A program made the position numbers and the translations under genes. The notes below the pieces were generated by a model. It had not been told where the DNA came from. It was given only the letters and a program-made list of their open reading frames with translations, and did not search any database. Shown one piece after another: positions 48,559 to 57,901 of a stretch of 64,000 nucleotides of DNA. Within the stretch, counting starts at the first letter, position 1. Every line of letters begins with the position of its first letter. The stretch comes from Kribbella pratensis (GTDB lineage: Bacteria > Actinomycetota > Actinomycetes > Propionibacteriales > Kribbellaceae): NCBI RefSeq assembly GCF_004366075.1, contig NZ_SODU01000005.1, positions 1-64,000 on the forward strand, given 5' to 3'.

Positions 48559-50027
48559 CCGACCTGGCAGCCGCCGGTGGCCGGCTCGAGGGGCGTGGCG
48601 CCGATGGTCGGCATGCCGAGCATCACGCCGGGCGTAGCTGCAGGTGCGTCCACCGAGCGCTGCCACGCGTCGCCGGCGCGCGTCCGCCGTACGGCGCCGA
48701 ACACGTCCGCGACCAGGTGATGCGGAGCGGCGTACGTGACCTCGACCGTTGCCAGGTCACCCGGTCGCGGCGCCTCGACACCATCCGGTACGGCGAAGTG
48801 GACGAGCCGGTTGTCCGCGGCGCGACCGCTGAGCCGGTGGGTGGCGGCGTCCTTCCGCCCCTCCCCCTCGGCGACGAGCACCTCGACGGACCGGCCGACG
48901 ATCCGCTTGTTCTCGGCCCAGGCCATGTCGTCCTGCAGGGCGACCAGTCGCTCGTACCGGTCCTGGACGACGTCGCGCGGGACCTGGTCCGCCATCGACT
49001 CGGCCGGCGTCCCGGGACGCTTCGAGTACTGGAACGTGAACGCACCCGCGAACCGTGCCTGCCGAACCACGTCGAGCGTGCCCTGGAAGTCCTCCTCGGT
49101 CTCCCCCGGGAAGCCGACGATGATGTCGGTCGTGATCGCCGCGTCCGGCATCGCCGCCCGCACGTCTTCGATGATCTTCAGATAACGATCCCGCCGGTAG
49201 GACCGCCGCATCGCCTTCAGAACGGTGTCCGAACCCGACTGCAACGGCATGTGCAGCGAGGGCATCACGTTCGGCGTCTCGGCCATCGCCTCGATCACGT
49301 CCGCGGTGAAGTCCCGCGGATGCGGCGAGGTGAAGCGGACCCGCTCCAGTCCGTCGATCTCCCCGCACGCGCGGAGCAGCTTCGAGAACGCGTACCGGTC
49401 GCCGAACTCCACGCCGTACGAGTTCACGTTCTGCCCGAGCAGGGTCACCTCGAGCACGCCCTCGCCGACCAGCGCCTCGACCTCGGCGAGGATCTCGCCC
49501 GGCCGGCGGTCCTTCTCGCGGCCGCGCAGCGCCGGCACGATGCAGAACGTGCAGGTGTTGTTGCAGCCGACGCTGACCGACACCCAGGCGGAGTACGGCG
49601 ATTCGCGGCGGGTCGGGAGCGTCGACGGGAACACGTCGAGCGACTCGAGGATCTCGACCTGCGACTCCTGCTCGATCCGGGACCGCTCCAGCAGCACCGG
49701 CAGCGCGCCGATGTTGTGGGTGCCGAAGACGACGTCGACCCACGGCGCCTTCTTCGTGATCGACGCCTTGTCCTTCTGCGCCAGGCAGCCGCCGACGGCG
49801 ATCTGCATACCGGGCTTGCGCGCCTTCACCGGCGCCAGGTGACCGAGGTTGCCGTACAGCTTGTTGTCGGCGTTCTCCCGGACCGCGCACGTGTTGAACA
49901 CGACCACATCGGCCTCGTCACCCTCGGGCGCGCGGACATAGCCCGCCTCCTCCAGCAGACCACGCAGCCGCTCGGAGTCGTGGACATTCATCTGACACCC
50001 GTAGGTGCGGACCTCATAAGTACGCAT
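48555..50027 (-). CDS. miaB: tRNA-2-methylthio-N6-dimethylallyladenosine synthase MiaB
   Basis: A 490-residue radical-SAM methylthiotransferase. The N-terminal UPF0004 domain (RTYEVRTYGCQMNVHDSE, FNTCAVRENAD, AVGGCLAQ) supplies three cysteines for one iron-sulfur cluster; the radical-SAM motif SVGCNNTCTFCIVPALRG supplies the second (CxxxCxxC). A TRAM domain with GRSVEVLVAEGEG follows, and a C-terminal extension of about 40 residues with Cys near the end. It adds a methylthio group to i6A37 made by MiaA. The true start is MRTYEVRTYG at 50027; an apparent upstream continuation of the frame overlaps the secreted-protein gene region and a terminator. Confidence 0.96.
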   Translation of the reverse strand: MRTYEVRTYGCQMNVHDSERLRGLLEEAGYVRAPEGDEADVVVFNTCAVRENADNKLYGNLGHLAPVKARKPGMQIAVGGCLAQKDKASITKKAPWVDVVFGTHNIGALPVLLERSRIEQESQVEILESLDVFPSTLPTRRESPYSAWVSVSVGCNNTCTFCIVPALRGREKDRRPGEILAEVEALVGEGVLEVTLLGQNVNSYGVEFGDRYAFSKLLRACGEIDGLERVRFTSPHPRDFTADVIEAMAETPNVMPSLHMPLQSGSDTVLKAMRRSYRRDRYLKIIEDVRAAMPDAAITTDIIVGFPGETEEDFQGTLDVVRQARFAGAFTFQYSKRPGTPAESMADQVPRDVVQDRYERLVALQDDMAWAENKRIVGRSVEVLVAEGEGRKDAATHRLSGRAADNRLVHFAVPDGVEAPRPGDLATVEVTYAAPHHLVADVFGAVRRTRAGDAWQRSVDAPAATPGVMLGMPTIGATPLEPATGGCQVG

Positions 50028-50049
50028 AACAGCCACCAAGAGTACGTGA

Positions 50050-50081
50050 GACGGCCCACCCCTGCTTGGGGGTGGGCCGTC
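50050..50081 (-). terminator. Terminator of the beta-propeller gene
   Basis: Perfect 13-bp inverted repeat GACGGCCCACCCC / GGGGTGGGCCGTC with loop TGCTTG, 13 bases after the stop codon at 50095 and just upstream of miaB. Confidence 0.85.
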
Positions 50082-50094
50082 GACAGTCCGCAGG

Positions 50095-52770
50095 TCAGGC
50101 GGGTGGGGTGATGCTCCAGATGCCGCGGCCGTGGGTTGCCGCGTAGATGTTGCCGTCGGGACCGGACTCGATGTCCATGACCGTTGTCGTCGGCAGGCCG
50201 GTGCCCAGGACCTGCCAGTTCGTGGCACCCGGTGCGCGGTAGAAGGTGGCGAGGTCGGACCCGACCACCAGCGCTCCGTTGGCCAGCTGCTTGACGGCGC
50301 TGGTCGGGATGTCCGGCAGGTTCGCCGAGATGTCCGACCAGGTCGTGCCGCCGTCCTTGGTCTCGTACACGTGGCCGACACCCGCACCCGGGCCCTCCGT
50401 GAAGCGGCGCGAGAAGCCGTTCACGGCGACGTACGCGTGCTGCCCGTTGGCCGGATCGATGCCGACGCCGGCGAGGTAGCGGTTCGGGAAGCTCGACGGC
50501 AAGGTCACCTGGTGCCAGGTGCCGCCCGAGTTGGTGGCCAGACCGCGAGCGAAGCCCTCGTTGTTGCACGGCCCGCACCAGCTGACCCACCCGACGCCGC
50601 CGCGCATCGCGACCGCCGTTGCCGAGTGTCCGGCGCCGAGATCGAACGCCTTGGTCCACTCGGACGCGCTCCGCATGCCCCAGCCCTTGGCGGAGGTGTA
50701 GACGTACTGCCCGCCCGCGATGAAGCCGCTCGAGTTCGCGGAGTCGATCGCGATCGGGGCGATGAACCGCGGGCTCGGGTCACCCGGGTCCAGGCTCCAC
50801 GAGCTCGCCTCGGCCTCGCTCAACGCGCCCTTGTTCAGCGCGCAGTTGTTGGTGATCTTGACGGCCAGGGCGACGTACTCCTGCAGCTGGTTGCAGCCGT
50901 TCTGCGGATCGGCTGCACCGTCGCCGCCGTCACCGCCGAAGTTCGAGCCCATCTTGGTGTCGGAGTTGCCGCCGCTCGGCTTCACTCCGAACAGGTTCGA
51001 GACGCCGTTGTCCTGCAGGCCGCCGGACACCACCACGCCGCCGTTCTTGGTGTCCTTGCCGACCGAGACCGAGTAGTACTGAAGAGCGTCCATCGTCCCG
51101 TCGGTGGTCAGCGACTGCCAGTCTGTGGCGTTCTTGTTGGCGTTGACCTGCCCGTTCACCGGACGCTTGTAGATGCCGCCGTCGTTGCCGACGAAGACGA
51201 CCGGCTTGCCGCCCGACGTACCCACGGCGACCGAGTGCTGGTCGGAGTGCGGCGCCATCGGACAGGTGTTCTTGGAGTCGTCGATGTTCCAGCACGAGAA
51301 GCCGAAGTTCCAGTACGGCCCGACGGTGGCCCAGTGCGACCCTGCGTCGGTCGTCTCGAACACTTCCTCCAGGCCCGCCCACACGTGGTCGGCGTTGGCC
51401 GGGTCAACGGTCAGGAACTGGTTGTACCAGGCCTGCACACCGACGGCGTACCCCTTGCGGTCCAGAGCGGAGCCGCTGTTGTGCAGGATCTGCGGATCGG
51501 CGATCTTGTTCCACGGACCGGACGGGCTACCGGTCTTGGAGACGAAGATCCCGGCGAGGCTCGTGCTGCCGTTGATCTTGCTCGGCTGCTGCACGAGCGC
51601 GTACAGACGGTCGCCGGTCTTGCTGAACGCGAACGTCGTGTAACCGACGTCGGTGCTGTTCTTGATGCCGCCCAGCACCACGCTCAGCCGCTTCCAGCTC
51701 GACGGTCCGGCGGTGTAGTCGTTGGTCTCGTAGAACCCGTTGTAGGTGTCGCCCGAACGCCATCCGATCGCGGCGATGATGTGCTTGGGGTTCTTCGGGT
51801 CGATCGCGATGTCGTTGACGATGTTCTTGTACGCCGCGTTCGTCGCGCCGCCGGTCTGAGTACCGGCCGGCACCAGCACGTTGCCGGCGTCGTCCTTGAT
51901 CTCCGGCATGAAGTCCGGGTTCGGGTAGAACGCGACCTTCCAGGCGCCCGCGCTGGTCGACGCGTCGTGGTACCAGACGCCGCGGTTCGTCGCGGCGAAG
52001 ACCTGCCCGCCGCCCCACCGCAACCGGCCGACGGTGGTCGATTCCAGTTCCTTGCCGCCGACCCGGTCGGACGGCGCATAGGTGCCGGTCACCGGGTTCG
52101 CGAGACGGTAGACACCGGATCCGACGTACGACGTACCGCCGGTGTTCGCCTCGCCCGTCGCGTACCAGAGCGAGCCGTCACCGGCGAGCTGCAGGTCGCC
52201 GCCGCTGAGGGAAGGTAGCGAGTCGCTGAGCGGTGTCCAGTTGCCACCGCCCGACGTGGAACGCCATACGCCTCCGTTCGCGCCGGCGGCGTACACGTGG
52301 TTGGCGTTGTCAGCCGCCAGGCCGGTGACGCGGCCGGTGACGTAGCCGGCGCCGCCACTGGAGTTGGAGTACCAGTCACGGTAGCGGGAGTCGTCCGCGT
52401 CGTACGGGACTCTCGTGACGTCGTGCCAGGTCCCCGAGGTGTGCGGGAGCGCCGTGAGCTGGGCGAACGCGGCCGAGTATGCGCCCGGGGCGACGATGCC
52501 GCCCGGCGCGGTCCTGGCCTGCTCGAACTCGTCGGCGATCGTGAAGGCTTCCTTGGACTCGCTCTGCATCTCCGACGGGTTGCCGCCGGCGATCATCAGA
52601 GCCTTCTCCATCACGGCGGCGTTGTAGTGCCGGCCGGCCCACTGGTGCTTGAGCCACTCTTCCTTCAGCTCGTAGCGGCCGGCGTAGCCGCCGATTCCGG
52701 CGGCGATCAGGGCGGCCCCCAGGCCGCCGGCTATGACTTTGCGGGTGCGTGTGGCCAGCGAGATTCGCAT
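50095..52770 (-). CDS. Secreted VPS10/sortilin-like beta-propeller protein
   Basis: An 891-residue exported protein. The N-terminus MRISLATRTRKVIAGGLGAA has a signal or anchor helix (residues about 12-30). The rest is a beta-propeller of BNR/Asp-box type: GGVWRSTSGGGNWTPLSDSLP, FETTDAGSHWATVGPY, YETKDGGTTWSDISANLPDIP and the end ATHGRGIWSITPPA. Cysteines (FGFSCWNIDDSKNTCP, WCGPCNNE) suggest disulfides outside. Such proteins bind glycans or other polymers; there is no sialidase Arg triad I can point to. GGAG lies six bases before the ATG at 52770. The ArsR regulator gene is 62 bases upstream on the same strand. Confidence 0.85.
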   Translation of the reverse strand: MRISLATRTRKVIAGGLGAALIAAGIGGYAGRYELKEEWLKHQWAGRHYNAAVMEKALMIAGGNPSEMQSESKEAFTIADEFEQARTAPGGIVAPGAYSAAFAQLTALPHTSGTWHDVTRVPYDADDSRYRDWYSNSSGGAGYVTGRVTGLAADNANHVYAAGANGGVWRSTSGGGNWTPLSDSLPSLSGGDLQLAGDGSLWYATGEANTGGTSYVGSGVYRLANPVTGTYAPSDRVGGKELESTTVGRLRWGGGQVFAATNRGVWYHDASTSAGAWKVAFYPNPDFMPEIKDDAGNVLVPAGTQTGGATNAAYKNIVNDIAIDPKNPKHIIAAIGWRSGDTYNGFYETNDYTAGPSSWKRLSVVLGGIKNSTDVGYTTFAFSKTGDRLYALVQQPSKINGSTSLAGIFVSKTGSPSGPWNKIADPQILHNSGSALDRKGYAVGVQAWYNQFLTVDPANADHVWAGLEEVFETTDAGSHWATVGPYWNFGFSCWNIDDSKNTCPMAPHSDQHSVAVGTSGGKPVVFVGNDGGIYKRPVNGQVNANKNATDWQSLTTDGTMDALQYYSVSVGKDTKNGGVVVSGGLQDNGVSNLFGVKPSGGNSDTKMGSNFGGDGGDGAADPQNGCNQLQEYVALAVKITNNCALNKGALSEAEASSWSLDPGDPSPRFIAPIAIDSANSSGFIAGGQYVYTSAKGWGMRSASEWTKAFDLGAGHSATAVAMRGGVGWVSWCGPCNNEGFARGLATNSGGTWHQVTLPSSFPNRYLAGVGIDPANGQHAYVAVNGFSRRFTEGPGAGVGHVYETKDGGTTWSDISANLPDIPTSAVKQLANGALVVGSDLATFYRAPGATNWQVLGTGLPTTTVMDIESGPDGNIYAATHGRGIWSITPPA

Positions 52771-52832
52771 GACGTACTCCGGATGTTTCTTGACGGGTCG
52801 CCGTCCCGAGGCGGCGCTCCCGTAGCCCTGGG

Positions 52833-53249
52833 TCAACGCACAGAGCCGCGGAGACCATACGTCCGTTGTATCGGCCATGGAAGTAATTGGTCGCGCTCCG
52901 CGACAGGCAAGGGAAAACCTGCGGCTCCCAGCCTGGGCGGGTCCGGCGCGAGGGAGCCGTCGGGAGCCACGTGGGCAAAGATCTGCTCGACCAGTGCGAT
53001 CACGTGGGGGTCCTGGACGGTGTAGAACTGCCGGCGGCCCTCGCGCCGGGCGCTGACCAGGCCGGCGAGGCGGAGTTTGGCCAGGTGCTGGCTCGCCGTC
53101 GGCACGCTGACTCCCACCCGGGCGGCCAGCGTGCCGACGTCGTACTCGCCACAACTCGCCAACGCGACCAGGTGCAGTCGGACCGGCGCCAGCAACAGGC
53201 CGAACGTCCTGGCCGCGGTGGCGAGCTGAGGCGAGGTCGGCTCGATCAT
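52833..53249 (-). CDS. ArsR-family regulator
   Basis: A 138-residue winged-helix protein: LLAPVRLHLVALASCGEYDVGTLAARVG, VSVPTASQHLAKLRLAGLVSARREGRRQFYTVQ, then a dimerisation helix and a non-conserved tail of about 35 residues. The metal-box CVC of ArsR/SmtB is absent (only a single Cys), so a metal is not the obvious signal. The start overlaps the stop of the 67-residue gene upstream (ATGA), tying it to groEL and the monooxygenase operon. It may regulate that operon or the secreted propeller gene downstream. Confidence 0.88.
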   Translation of the reverse strand: MIEPTSPQLATAARTFGLLLAPVRLHLVALASCGEYDVGTLAARVGVSVPTASQHLAKLRLAGLVSARREGRRQFYTVQDPHVIALVEQIFAHVAPDGSLAPDPPRLGAAGFPLPVAERDQLLPWPIQRTYGLRGSVR

Positions 53250-53449
53250 GCGTCCGCGTGCACCCTGGGTTGGATCGGCGTCCCGTGCGGATCCCGGGTC
53301 GGGTACCCGAGAGCCGCGTCGATCAGGTCCTCGAGCCGATCACTCAACCCGTGTGCGAGTACCAGGGCCTCGCCGTGTACCTCATCGAGGGGTACGCCGA
53401 GGACTCGGTGCAGGAAGGTCTCCAGCAACTGATGACGTCGATCCGGCAT
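53246..53449 (-). CDS. 67-residue protein between groEL and arsR
   Basis: A small protein: MPDRRHQLLETFLHRVLGVPLDEVHGEALVLAHGLSDRLEDLIDAALGYP in outline, mostly two amphipathic helices, then a Pro-rich tail with several His. GGAGGG precedes the ATG at 53449. It starts 12 bases after groEL and its stop overlaps the arsR start, so it is well embedded in the operon and probably real. No family recognised; an adaptor for the dedicated GroEL or the monooxygenase is a guess. Confidence 0.6.
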   Translation of the reverse strand: MPDRRHQLLETFLHRVLGVPLDEVHGEALVLAHGLSDRLEDLIDAALGYPTRDPHGTPIQPRVHADA

Positions 53450-53461
53450 GACGCCCTCCAC

Positions 53462-55111
53462 TCAGTAGATGTTGGACGGCCGGACCATGCCCTCGGCGAG
53501 GTCGCCGAAGCCGGGCGCCATGATCGCGCCGGGGTTGCCGATGATCTCCTCGACGACCGCGGTCTCGGTGGTGATCAGCAGCGCCGCGATCGAGGCCGCG
53601 CTCTCCAGCGCGGCCCGGGTGACCTTCAGCGGATCGATGACCGCTTCGGCGACCATGTCGCCGTACTGGCCGGTGAGCGCGTTGAAGCCGTGACCGCGCG
53701 GCAGTCCGGCGACCTGGGCGACCACCTCGTCGCCGTCGTACCCGGCGTTGATCGCGATCCACCGCAGCGGTTCCGGCAGCGCCCGCCGGACGACCTCGCG
53801 ACCGATCGCCTCGTCCCCGGTCAGCTCCAGCTTCGACAGCACCGCCTGCGCCTGCACCAGGGCGGTGCCACCCCCGGCGAGGACACCCTCCTCGAGCGCG
53901 GCACGGGTCGCGGCGAGTGAGTCGTCGACCCGCAGCATCCGTTCCTTCAGCTCGACGCTCGTCGCGCCGCCGACCCGGATCACCGCGACCTTGCCGGCCA
54001 GCCGCGCCATCCGCAGTTGCAGGCTGTCCTGGTCGGCGTCGATCTTGGCCCGTTCGAACTGCTTCTCCAGCTGGGCGATCCGCGCCTCCACCAGGGACGC
54101 GTCGCCGTGACCGCCGACGATCGTGGTGCTGTTCTCGGTGATCGTGATCCGGTCGCAGGAACCCAGGTGCTCCCGGCTGACCTCGTGCAGGTCGAGGCCG
54201 GTGTCCTTCGCGATCACGGTGCCGCCCAGCGCGGTGGCGAGATCCTCCAGCTCCGCGATCCTGCGGTGCCCGAAGCCGGGAGCGTGCACGACGACGGACC
54301 GCATCGTGTTGTGCATGTTGCCGCCGACCAGCAACTGCAGCGCCGGGCCGTCGACGTCCTCGGCCAGTACGACGAGCGGACGGTCCATGCGCTTGGCGAC
54401 CTCGATGGTCGGCATGATGTCCTGCACCTGGGTGATCTTCTTGTTCGTCAGCAGGATCACCGGGTTGTCGTAGACGGTCTCCATCCGCTCCCGGTCGGTG
54501 ACCATGTACGCCGACACGTACCCGTGGTCGAACTCGATGCCGTCGACAACCTCCACCGACATCCCGAGCGTGTCGGACTCCTCGGTGGTGACGACGCCGT
54601 TGCGCCCGACCCAGTCGACCGCGTCCGCGATCACCGCGCCGATGGTCTCGTCGTCGCTGGCCGCCAGGGTCGCGATGTGCCGCAGCTCGTCCCGGCCGCC
54701 GACCTCGACGGCCCAGCTCCGCAGCGTCTCGATCACCACCGGCACGGTCTGCTCGATGCCGCGCCGTACCCGCATCGGATTCGCGCCCGCATCGACCTCG
54801 CGCAGCCCTTCGCGGACCATCGCCTGGGCGAGCACGGTCGCGGTGGTGGTGCCGTCGCCGACCACACCGTTCGTCTTCATCGCGACTTCCTTTACCAACT
54901 GCGCGCCCATGTTGGCGAACGGCTCGCGCAGCTGGATCTCCCGAGCGATCGTGACACCGTCGTTCGTGATGGTCGGCGGGCCGGTGAGCTTCTCCAGCAC
55001 CGCGTTGCGGCCTTTCGGCCCGAGCGTCACCTTGATCGCGTCCGCGAGCGCGTTCACCCCCGATTCGAGCAACCGTCGCGCGTCCGTGTTGAATCGCAGT
55101 TCCTTCGCCAT
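53462..55111 (-). CDS. Dedicated GroEL-type chaperonin of the monooxygenase operon (MimG-like)
   Basis: A 549-residue Hsp60. ATP-site motifs VTLGPKGRNAVLEK, VVGDGTTTATVLAQA and the C-terminal AGYDGDEVVAQVAGL are intact. The normal Gly-Gly-Met tail is missing; the protein ends GMVRPSNIY. It diverges from housekeeping GroEL and lies in the propane-type monooxygenase operon, like MimG of Mycobacterium goodii, which is needed to fold the large hydroxylase subunit (family knowledge). No groES is adjacent. Nineteen bases separate it from the alcohol dehydrogenase gene upstream. Confidence 0.93.
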   Translation of the reverse strand: MAKELRFNTDARRLLESGVNALADAIKVTLGPKGRNAVLEKLTGPPTITNDGVTIAREIQLREPFANMGAQLVKEVAMKTNGVVGDGTTTATVLAQAMVREGLREVDAGANPMRVRRGIEQTVPVVIETLRSWAVEVGGRDELRHIATLAASDDETIGAVIADAVDWVGRNGVVTTEESDTLGMSVEVVDGIEFDHGYVSAYMVTDRERMETVYDNPVILLTNKKITQVQDIMPTIEVAKRMDRPLVVLAEDVDGPALQLLVGGNMHNTMRSVVVHAPGFGHRRIAELEDLATALGGTVIAKDTGLDLHEVSREHLGSCDRITITENSTTIVGGHGDASLVEARIAQLEKQFERAKIDADQDSLQLRMARLAGKVAVIRVGGATSVELKERMLRVDDSLAATRAALEEGVLAGGGTALVQAQAVLSKLELTGDEAIGREVVRRALPEPLRWIAINAGYDGDEVVAQVAGLPRGHGFNALTGQYGDMVAEAVIDPLKVTRAALESAASIAALLITTETAVVEEIIGNPGAIMAPGFGDLAEGMVRPSNIY

Positions 55112-55130
55112 GGTCAGACCGCCTTCGCTG

Positions 55131-56156
55131 TCACGGGATGAGGATCGCCCGGCCGCGGACCCGGCCGTGGTCGAGATCGTCGAGAGCCTGCTGGAAGTCC
55201 TCCAGCGGGTACTTCGTGGTGTGCAGCGCGACCTTGCCCTGCGCCGCGAGCTCCATCAGGTCCTGCAGGTCGTTGTAGGAGCCGACCAGGTTCCCGATGA
55301 AGTTGATCTCGGTCGAGATGACGTCGATGGTCGGTACGTCGAGGTTCTCGCCGTACCCGACGACGTAGTAGTTGCCCGCCCGCCGGAGCATCGCCACCCC
55401 GTCCGCGGTCGCGCCGCCCTCACCGACGAAGTCGATCACCGCCTCCGCGCCGGCGCCGCCGGTCAGTTCCCGGACCTTTTCGACGTGCGTGCCATCGGCA
55501 ACGATTCCGTGATCGGCGCCGATCTCCACCGCCAGATCCACTGCCGCCTGGTTGCGATCGACCACAACCAGCGTCGCCGCCGAGATCGCCTTCATCACCT
55601 GGATCCCGATGTGCCCGAGCCCACCGGCGCCGATCAGCACACAGACGGCGCCGGGGCGCAGCGCTCGCGCCGCCTTCGCTGCCGCGTGGTACGCCGTGAG
55701 CCCGGCATCGGCCAGCGCCGCCACGTCGGCCGGCTCCAGGCGATCGTCGATCGCGACGACGCTGCGGGCAGTCGTCCGCAGATACTCGGCGTACCCGCCG
55801 TCGGTGTCGATGCCTGGGAAGCTGCTCGCCTCACAGTGCACGTCGTCGCCCGAGCGGCAGGCCCGGCACAGACCACAGGTGATCAGTGGGTGCAGGATGA
55901 CCTTGTCGCCGACCGAGACGTGCGTGACGGCGTCGCCGACCGCGTGCACCCAGCCCGCGTTCTCGTGCCCGATCGTGTACGGGAGCCGTACGCCGCTCTT
56001 CTCGGCCCACTGGCCTTCGAGGATGTGCAGATCGGTCCGGCAGACGCCCGCGCCGCCGATCCGCACGACGACGTCCAGCGGTCCGGTGATCTTCGGTTCC
56101 GGGATCTCGGTGAGCTGAAGCTTGGTGTGGTAGCCGATCACCTGCACGGCTCTCAT
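55131..56156 (-). CDS. Zinc-dependent alcohol dehydrogenase
   Basis: A 341-residue medium-chain dehydrogenase. Catalytic zinc ligands are in GGAGVCRTDLHILEG (Cys) and TIGHENAGWV (His, Glu); the structural zinc is held by four cysteines in CGLCRACRSGDDVHC. The NAD-binding loop is GAGGLGHIGIQVMKA. In this operon it should oxidise the alcohol from the monooxygenase (2-propanol to acetone, or acetol to methylglyoxal). The start overlaps the stop of the MIP18-like gene (ATGA). Confidence 0.93.
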   Translation of the reverse strand: MRAVQVIGYHTKLQLTEIPEPKITGPLDVVVRIGGAGVCRTDLHILEGQWAEKSGVRLPYTIGHENAGWVHAVGDAVTHVSVGDKVILHPLITCGLCRACRSGDDVHCEASSFPGIDTDGGYAEYLRTTARSVVAIDDRLEPADVAALADAGLTAYHAAAKAARALRPGAVCVLIGAGGLGHIGIQVMKAISAATLVVVDRNQAAVDLAVEIGADHGIVADGTHVEKVRELTGGAGAEAVIDFVGEGGATADGVAMLRRAGNYYVVGYGENLDVPTIDVISTEINFIGNLVGSYNDLQDLMELAAQGKVALHTTKYPLEDFQQALDDLDHGRVRGRAILIP

Positions 56157-56878
56157 GTGGTCCTCCTCGTATCGGTGATGAGGCCGCCCGGCTCGTTGTC
56201 GTAGCGGGTGGCCAGCAGGCCGCGGCAGAAATGCGCGTTGCCCTCGACGGAGATCCGGACCGCCTTCGCGAACCGCAGGCGCATCGGGATCGCCTCGGCC
56301 GGCACCGGTACGCCGTCGTCGCCGACCAGCACCAGGTCGTCCGGCCGGATGCCCAGTCCGATGGCAGTCCGGCGACGCAGCAGGGCTTCCTTGTGGGAGC
56401 CGCCGGGCAGTTGCCCGAGCGTGAGCCCGGGCAACTGCTCGACGGTCGTACCGGTGGATCTGAGCAGTGCCATCACGCTGCGCTCCATCGCGGCGGTGTG
56501 CGCCTTGCGCTGGAAGATCCTGCGCAGCTCGTCCAGGTCCTGCTCGGCCTCGGATCCGAAGGTGCCGACGTACCCCGCGTCCGCGGCCAGGCCGGCGTTG
56601 ATCTTGTCCGAGTCGTGGTGATCGTCGAGCAGGACGGTCACCTTCCCCACCTCGGGCACCCGGCGCAGCGCGTCGACCGCGTCGGATGCCATCAGGTAAG
56701 CGAAGTTGGGTGCGCAGAAGGACGTCGGCAACCGGAGGTGGACCGTCACGCCCGTCGGGTCGATCCGGATCGACCGGACGAAGCCGAGGTCGGTGATGGG
56801 CTGGTCCAACTCCGGGTCGACAACGGTCGCCAGCGCCGCGACGACTGCGGACTGCAGCGAAGTGGCGACCGCGATCAT
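56153..56878 (-). CDS. MIP18/PaaD-like (DUF59) iron-sulfur assembly protein
   Basis: A 241-residue protein. Residues 8-105 are a DUF59 domain: LATVVDPELDQPITDLGFVRSI and the conserved Cys in LPTSFCAPNFAYLMASDAV. The remaining about 135 residues have a helical segment (QDLDELRRIFQRKAHTAAMERS) and a beta part, not recognised. DUF59 proteins help put iron-sulfur clusters or metals into targets; here the reductase cluster or the diiron site could be the client (inference). It overlaps both neighbours by ATGA (amidohydrolase upstream, alcohol dehydrogenase downstream). Confidence 0.82.
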   Translation of the reverse strand: MIAVATSLQSAVVAALATVVDPELDQPITDLGFVRSIRIDPTGVTVHLRLPTSFCAPNFAYLMASDAVDALRRVPEVGKVTVLLDDHHDSDKINAGLAADAGYVGTFGSEAEQDLDELRRIFQRKAHTAAMERSVMALLRSTGTTVEQLPGLTLGQLPGGSHKEALLRRRTAIGLGIRPDDLVLVGDDGVPVPAEAIPMRLRFAKAVRISVEGNAHFCRGLLATRYDNEPGGLITDTRRTT

Positions 56879-57894
56879 GACGCCACGGCTTCTTCCCTCG
56901 ACACGGTACCGGCGGGAAGCCTGAGCTCTTCCGGTACGTCGAGGCCGTACAGCGCCGCCGCGTTCAGGCCGAGGATCTTCTTCTTCTGCTCGACCGTGAT
57001 CGGCGCGTACTCGGTCAGTTCCGCCGGGATCTGGAAGTCGACGAACGCCTCCACCAGCCACTTCGGCGTCCAGAGCGCGTAGTCGCTGGAGAACAGGATC
57101 CGGTCCTCGCCGATCCAGTAGAGCAGTTCGCCGATGATCTGTGCGAAGTACCCCGGCCGGGTGTGGATGAACGGCATCGCCACCGCGAGACCGCCGTACA
57201 CGTTGGGTTCCTGGGTCGCGATCCAGCAGAAGTCCTCGAGCCGCGGCAGGCCGACGTGCTCGACGATGAAGTTGAGCTCGGTGTAGTCGGTCGCCACCTT
57301 GTCGATGTCGGCGACGTCGAACGAGTCCCGGTCCAGCGGCCGGATCGTGGGGCCCTTGTGCACGTGGATGTTCTTGATCCCGAGCTCGAGGCACTCCTCG
57401 AGGTAGCGCCGCGACCACGGGTCGTCCAGCTTCCAGCCGCGCGAGTCGCCGTACCACTCGGCGGTGTAGAGCTTGACGCCCTGCAGGTTCATCCGCGCAG
57501 CGTCTTTGCGAAGCTGCTCAAGTCCCGCCTCCGCGTGCCTCGGGTCCCAGGCGTGGTTGTACGTGAGCTTGCCGGGGTTCGCCCGGGTCAGCGCGAGTGC
57601 GTCCTCGGTCTGCCCGAACCCGTTGACGTAGAAGTCGCTCAGGATCGCGGGCTGGAAGATCGCGTGGTCGACGTACCCGTCCTCGAAGAGGTCCTTCAGC
57701 AACCGCTGCCCGCCGTAGTAGGTGTAGGTGTCGTAGTCCCAGACGACCTCTTCGGGGCTGAGGTTCTTGTGGTAGTCGTAGAAGCAGTCGATGAACTGCT
57801 TGCCGTGGATGTTCTTCTGGTTCGAGGCGCGACCGTCCCACAGGGCGATGTGCGCGTCGACGATGAAGTACTTCTCGCCGTTCTTCTCGTACAT
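56875..57894 (-). CDS. Amidohydrolase-2 family protein of the monooxygenase operon
   Basis: A 339-residue TIM-barrel protein of the amidohydrolase-2 (ACMS decarboxylase-like) family. KNIHVHKGPTI, LNFIVEHVGLPRLEDFCW and ILFSSDYALWTPKW provide the C-terminal metal ligands. The N-terminal motif reads VDAHIALWDG, so the second His of the usual HxH is Ala, which may change metal binding. A gene of this kind lies between the coupling protein and the chaperonin in the known mim/prm operons; its job is not settled. GAGG before the ATG; 7 bases after the coupling-protein gene. Confidence 0.88.
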   Translation of the reverse strand: MYEKNGEKYFIVDAHIALWDGRASNQKNIHGKQFIDCFYDYHKNLSPEEVVWDYDTYTYYGGQRLLKDLFEDGYVDHAIFQPAILSDFYVNGFGQTEDALALTRANPGKLTYNHAWDPRHAEAGLEQLRKDAARMNLQGVKLYTAEWYGDSRGWKLDDPWSRRYLEECLELGIKNIHVHKGPTIRPLDRDSFDVADIDKVATDYTELNFIVEHVGLPRLEDFCWIATQEPNVYGGLAVAMPFIHTRPGYFAQIIGELLYWIGEDRILFSSDYALWTPKWLVEAFVDFQIPAELTEYAPITVEQKKKILGLNAAALYGLDVPEELRLPAGTVSREEAVAS

Positions 57895-57901
57895 CCCGGC
57901 C

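Noticed and set aside
48555..50387. A longer miaB with 120 extra N-terminal residues
   Set aside because: The extra part spans the terminator hairpin at 50050-50081 and the end of the propeller gene; MRTYEVRTYG is the family start.
50131..52218. A 695-codon open frame on the plus strand
   Set aside because: Antisense to the secreted beta-propeller gene; no recognisable protein feature.
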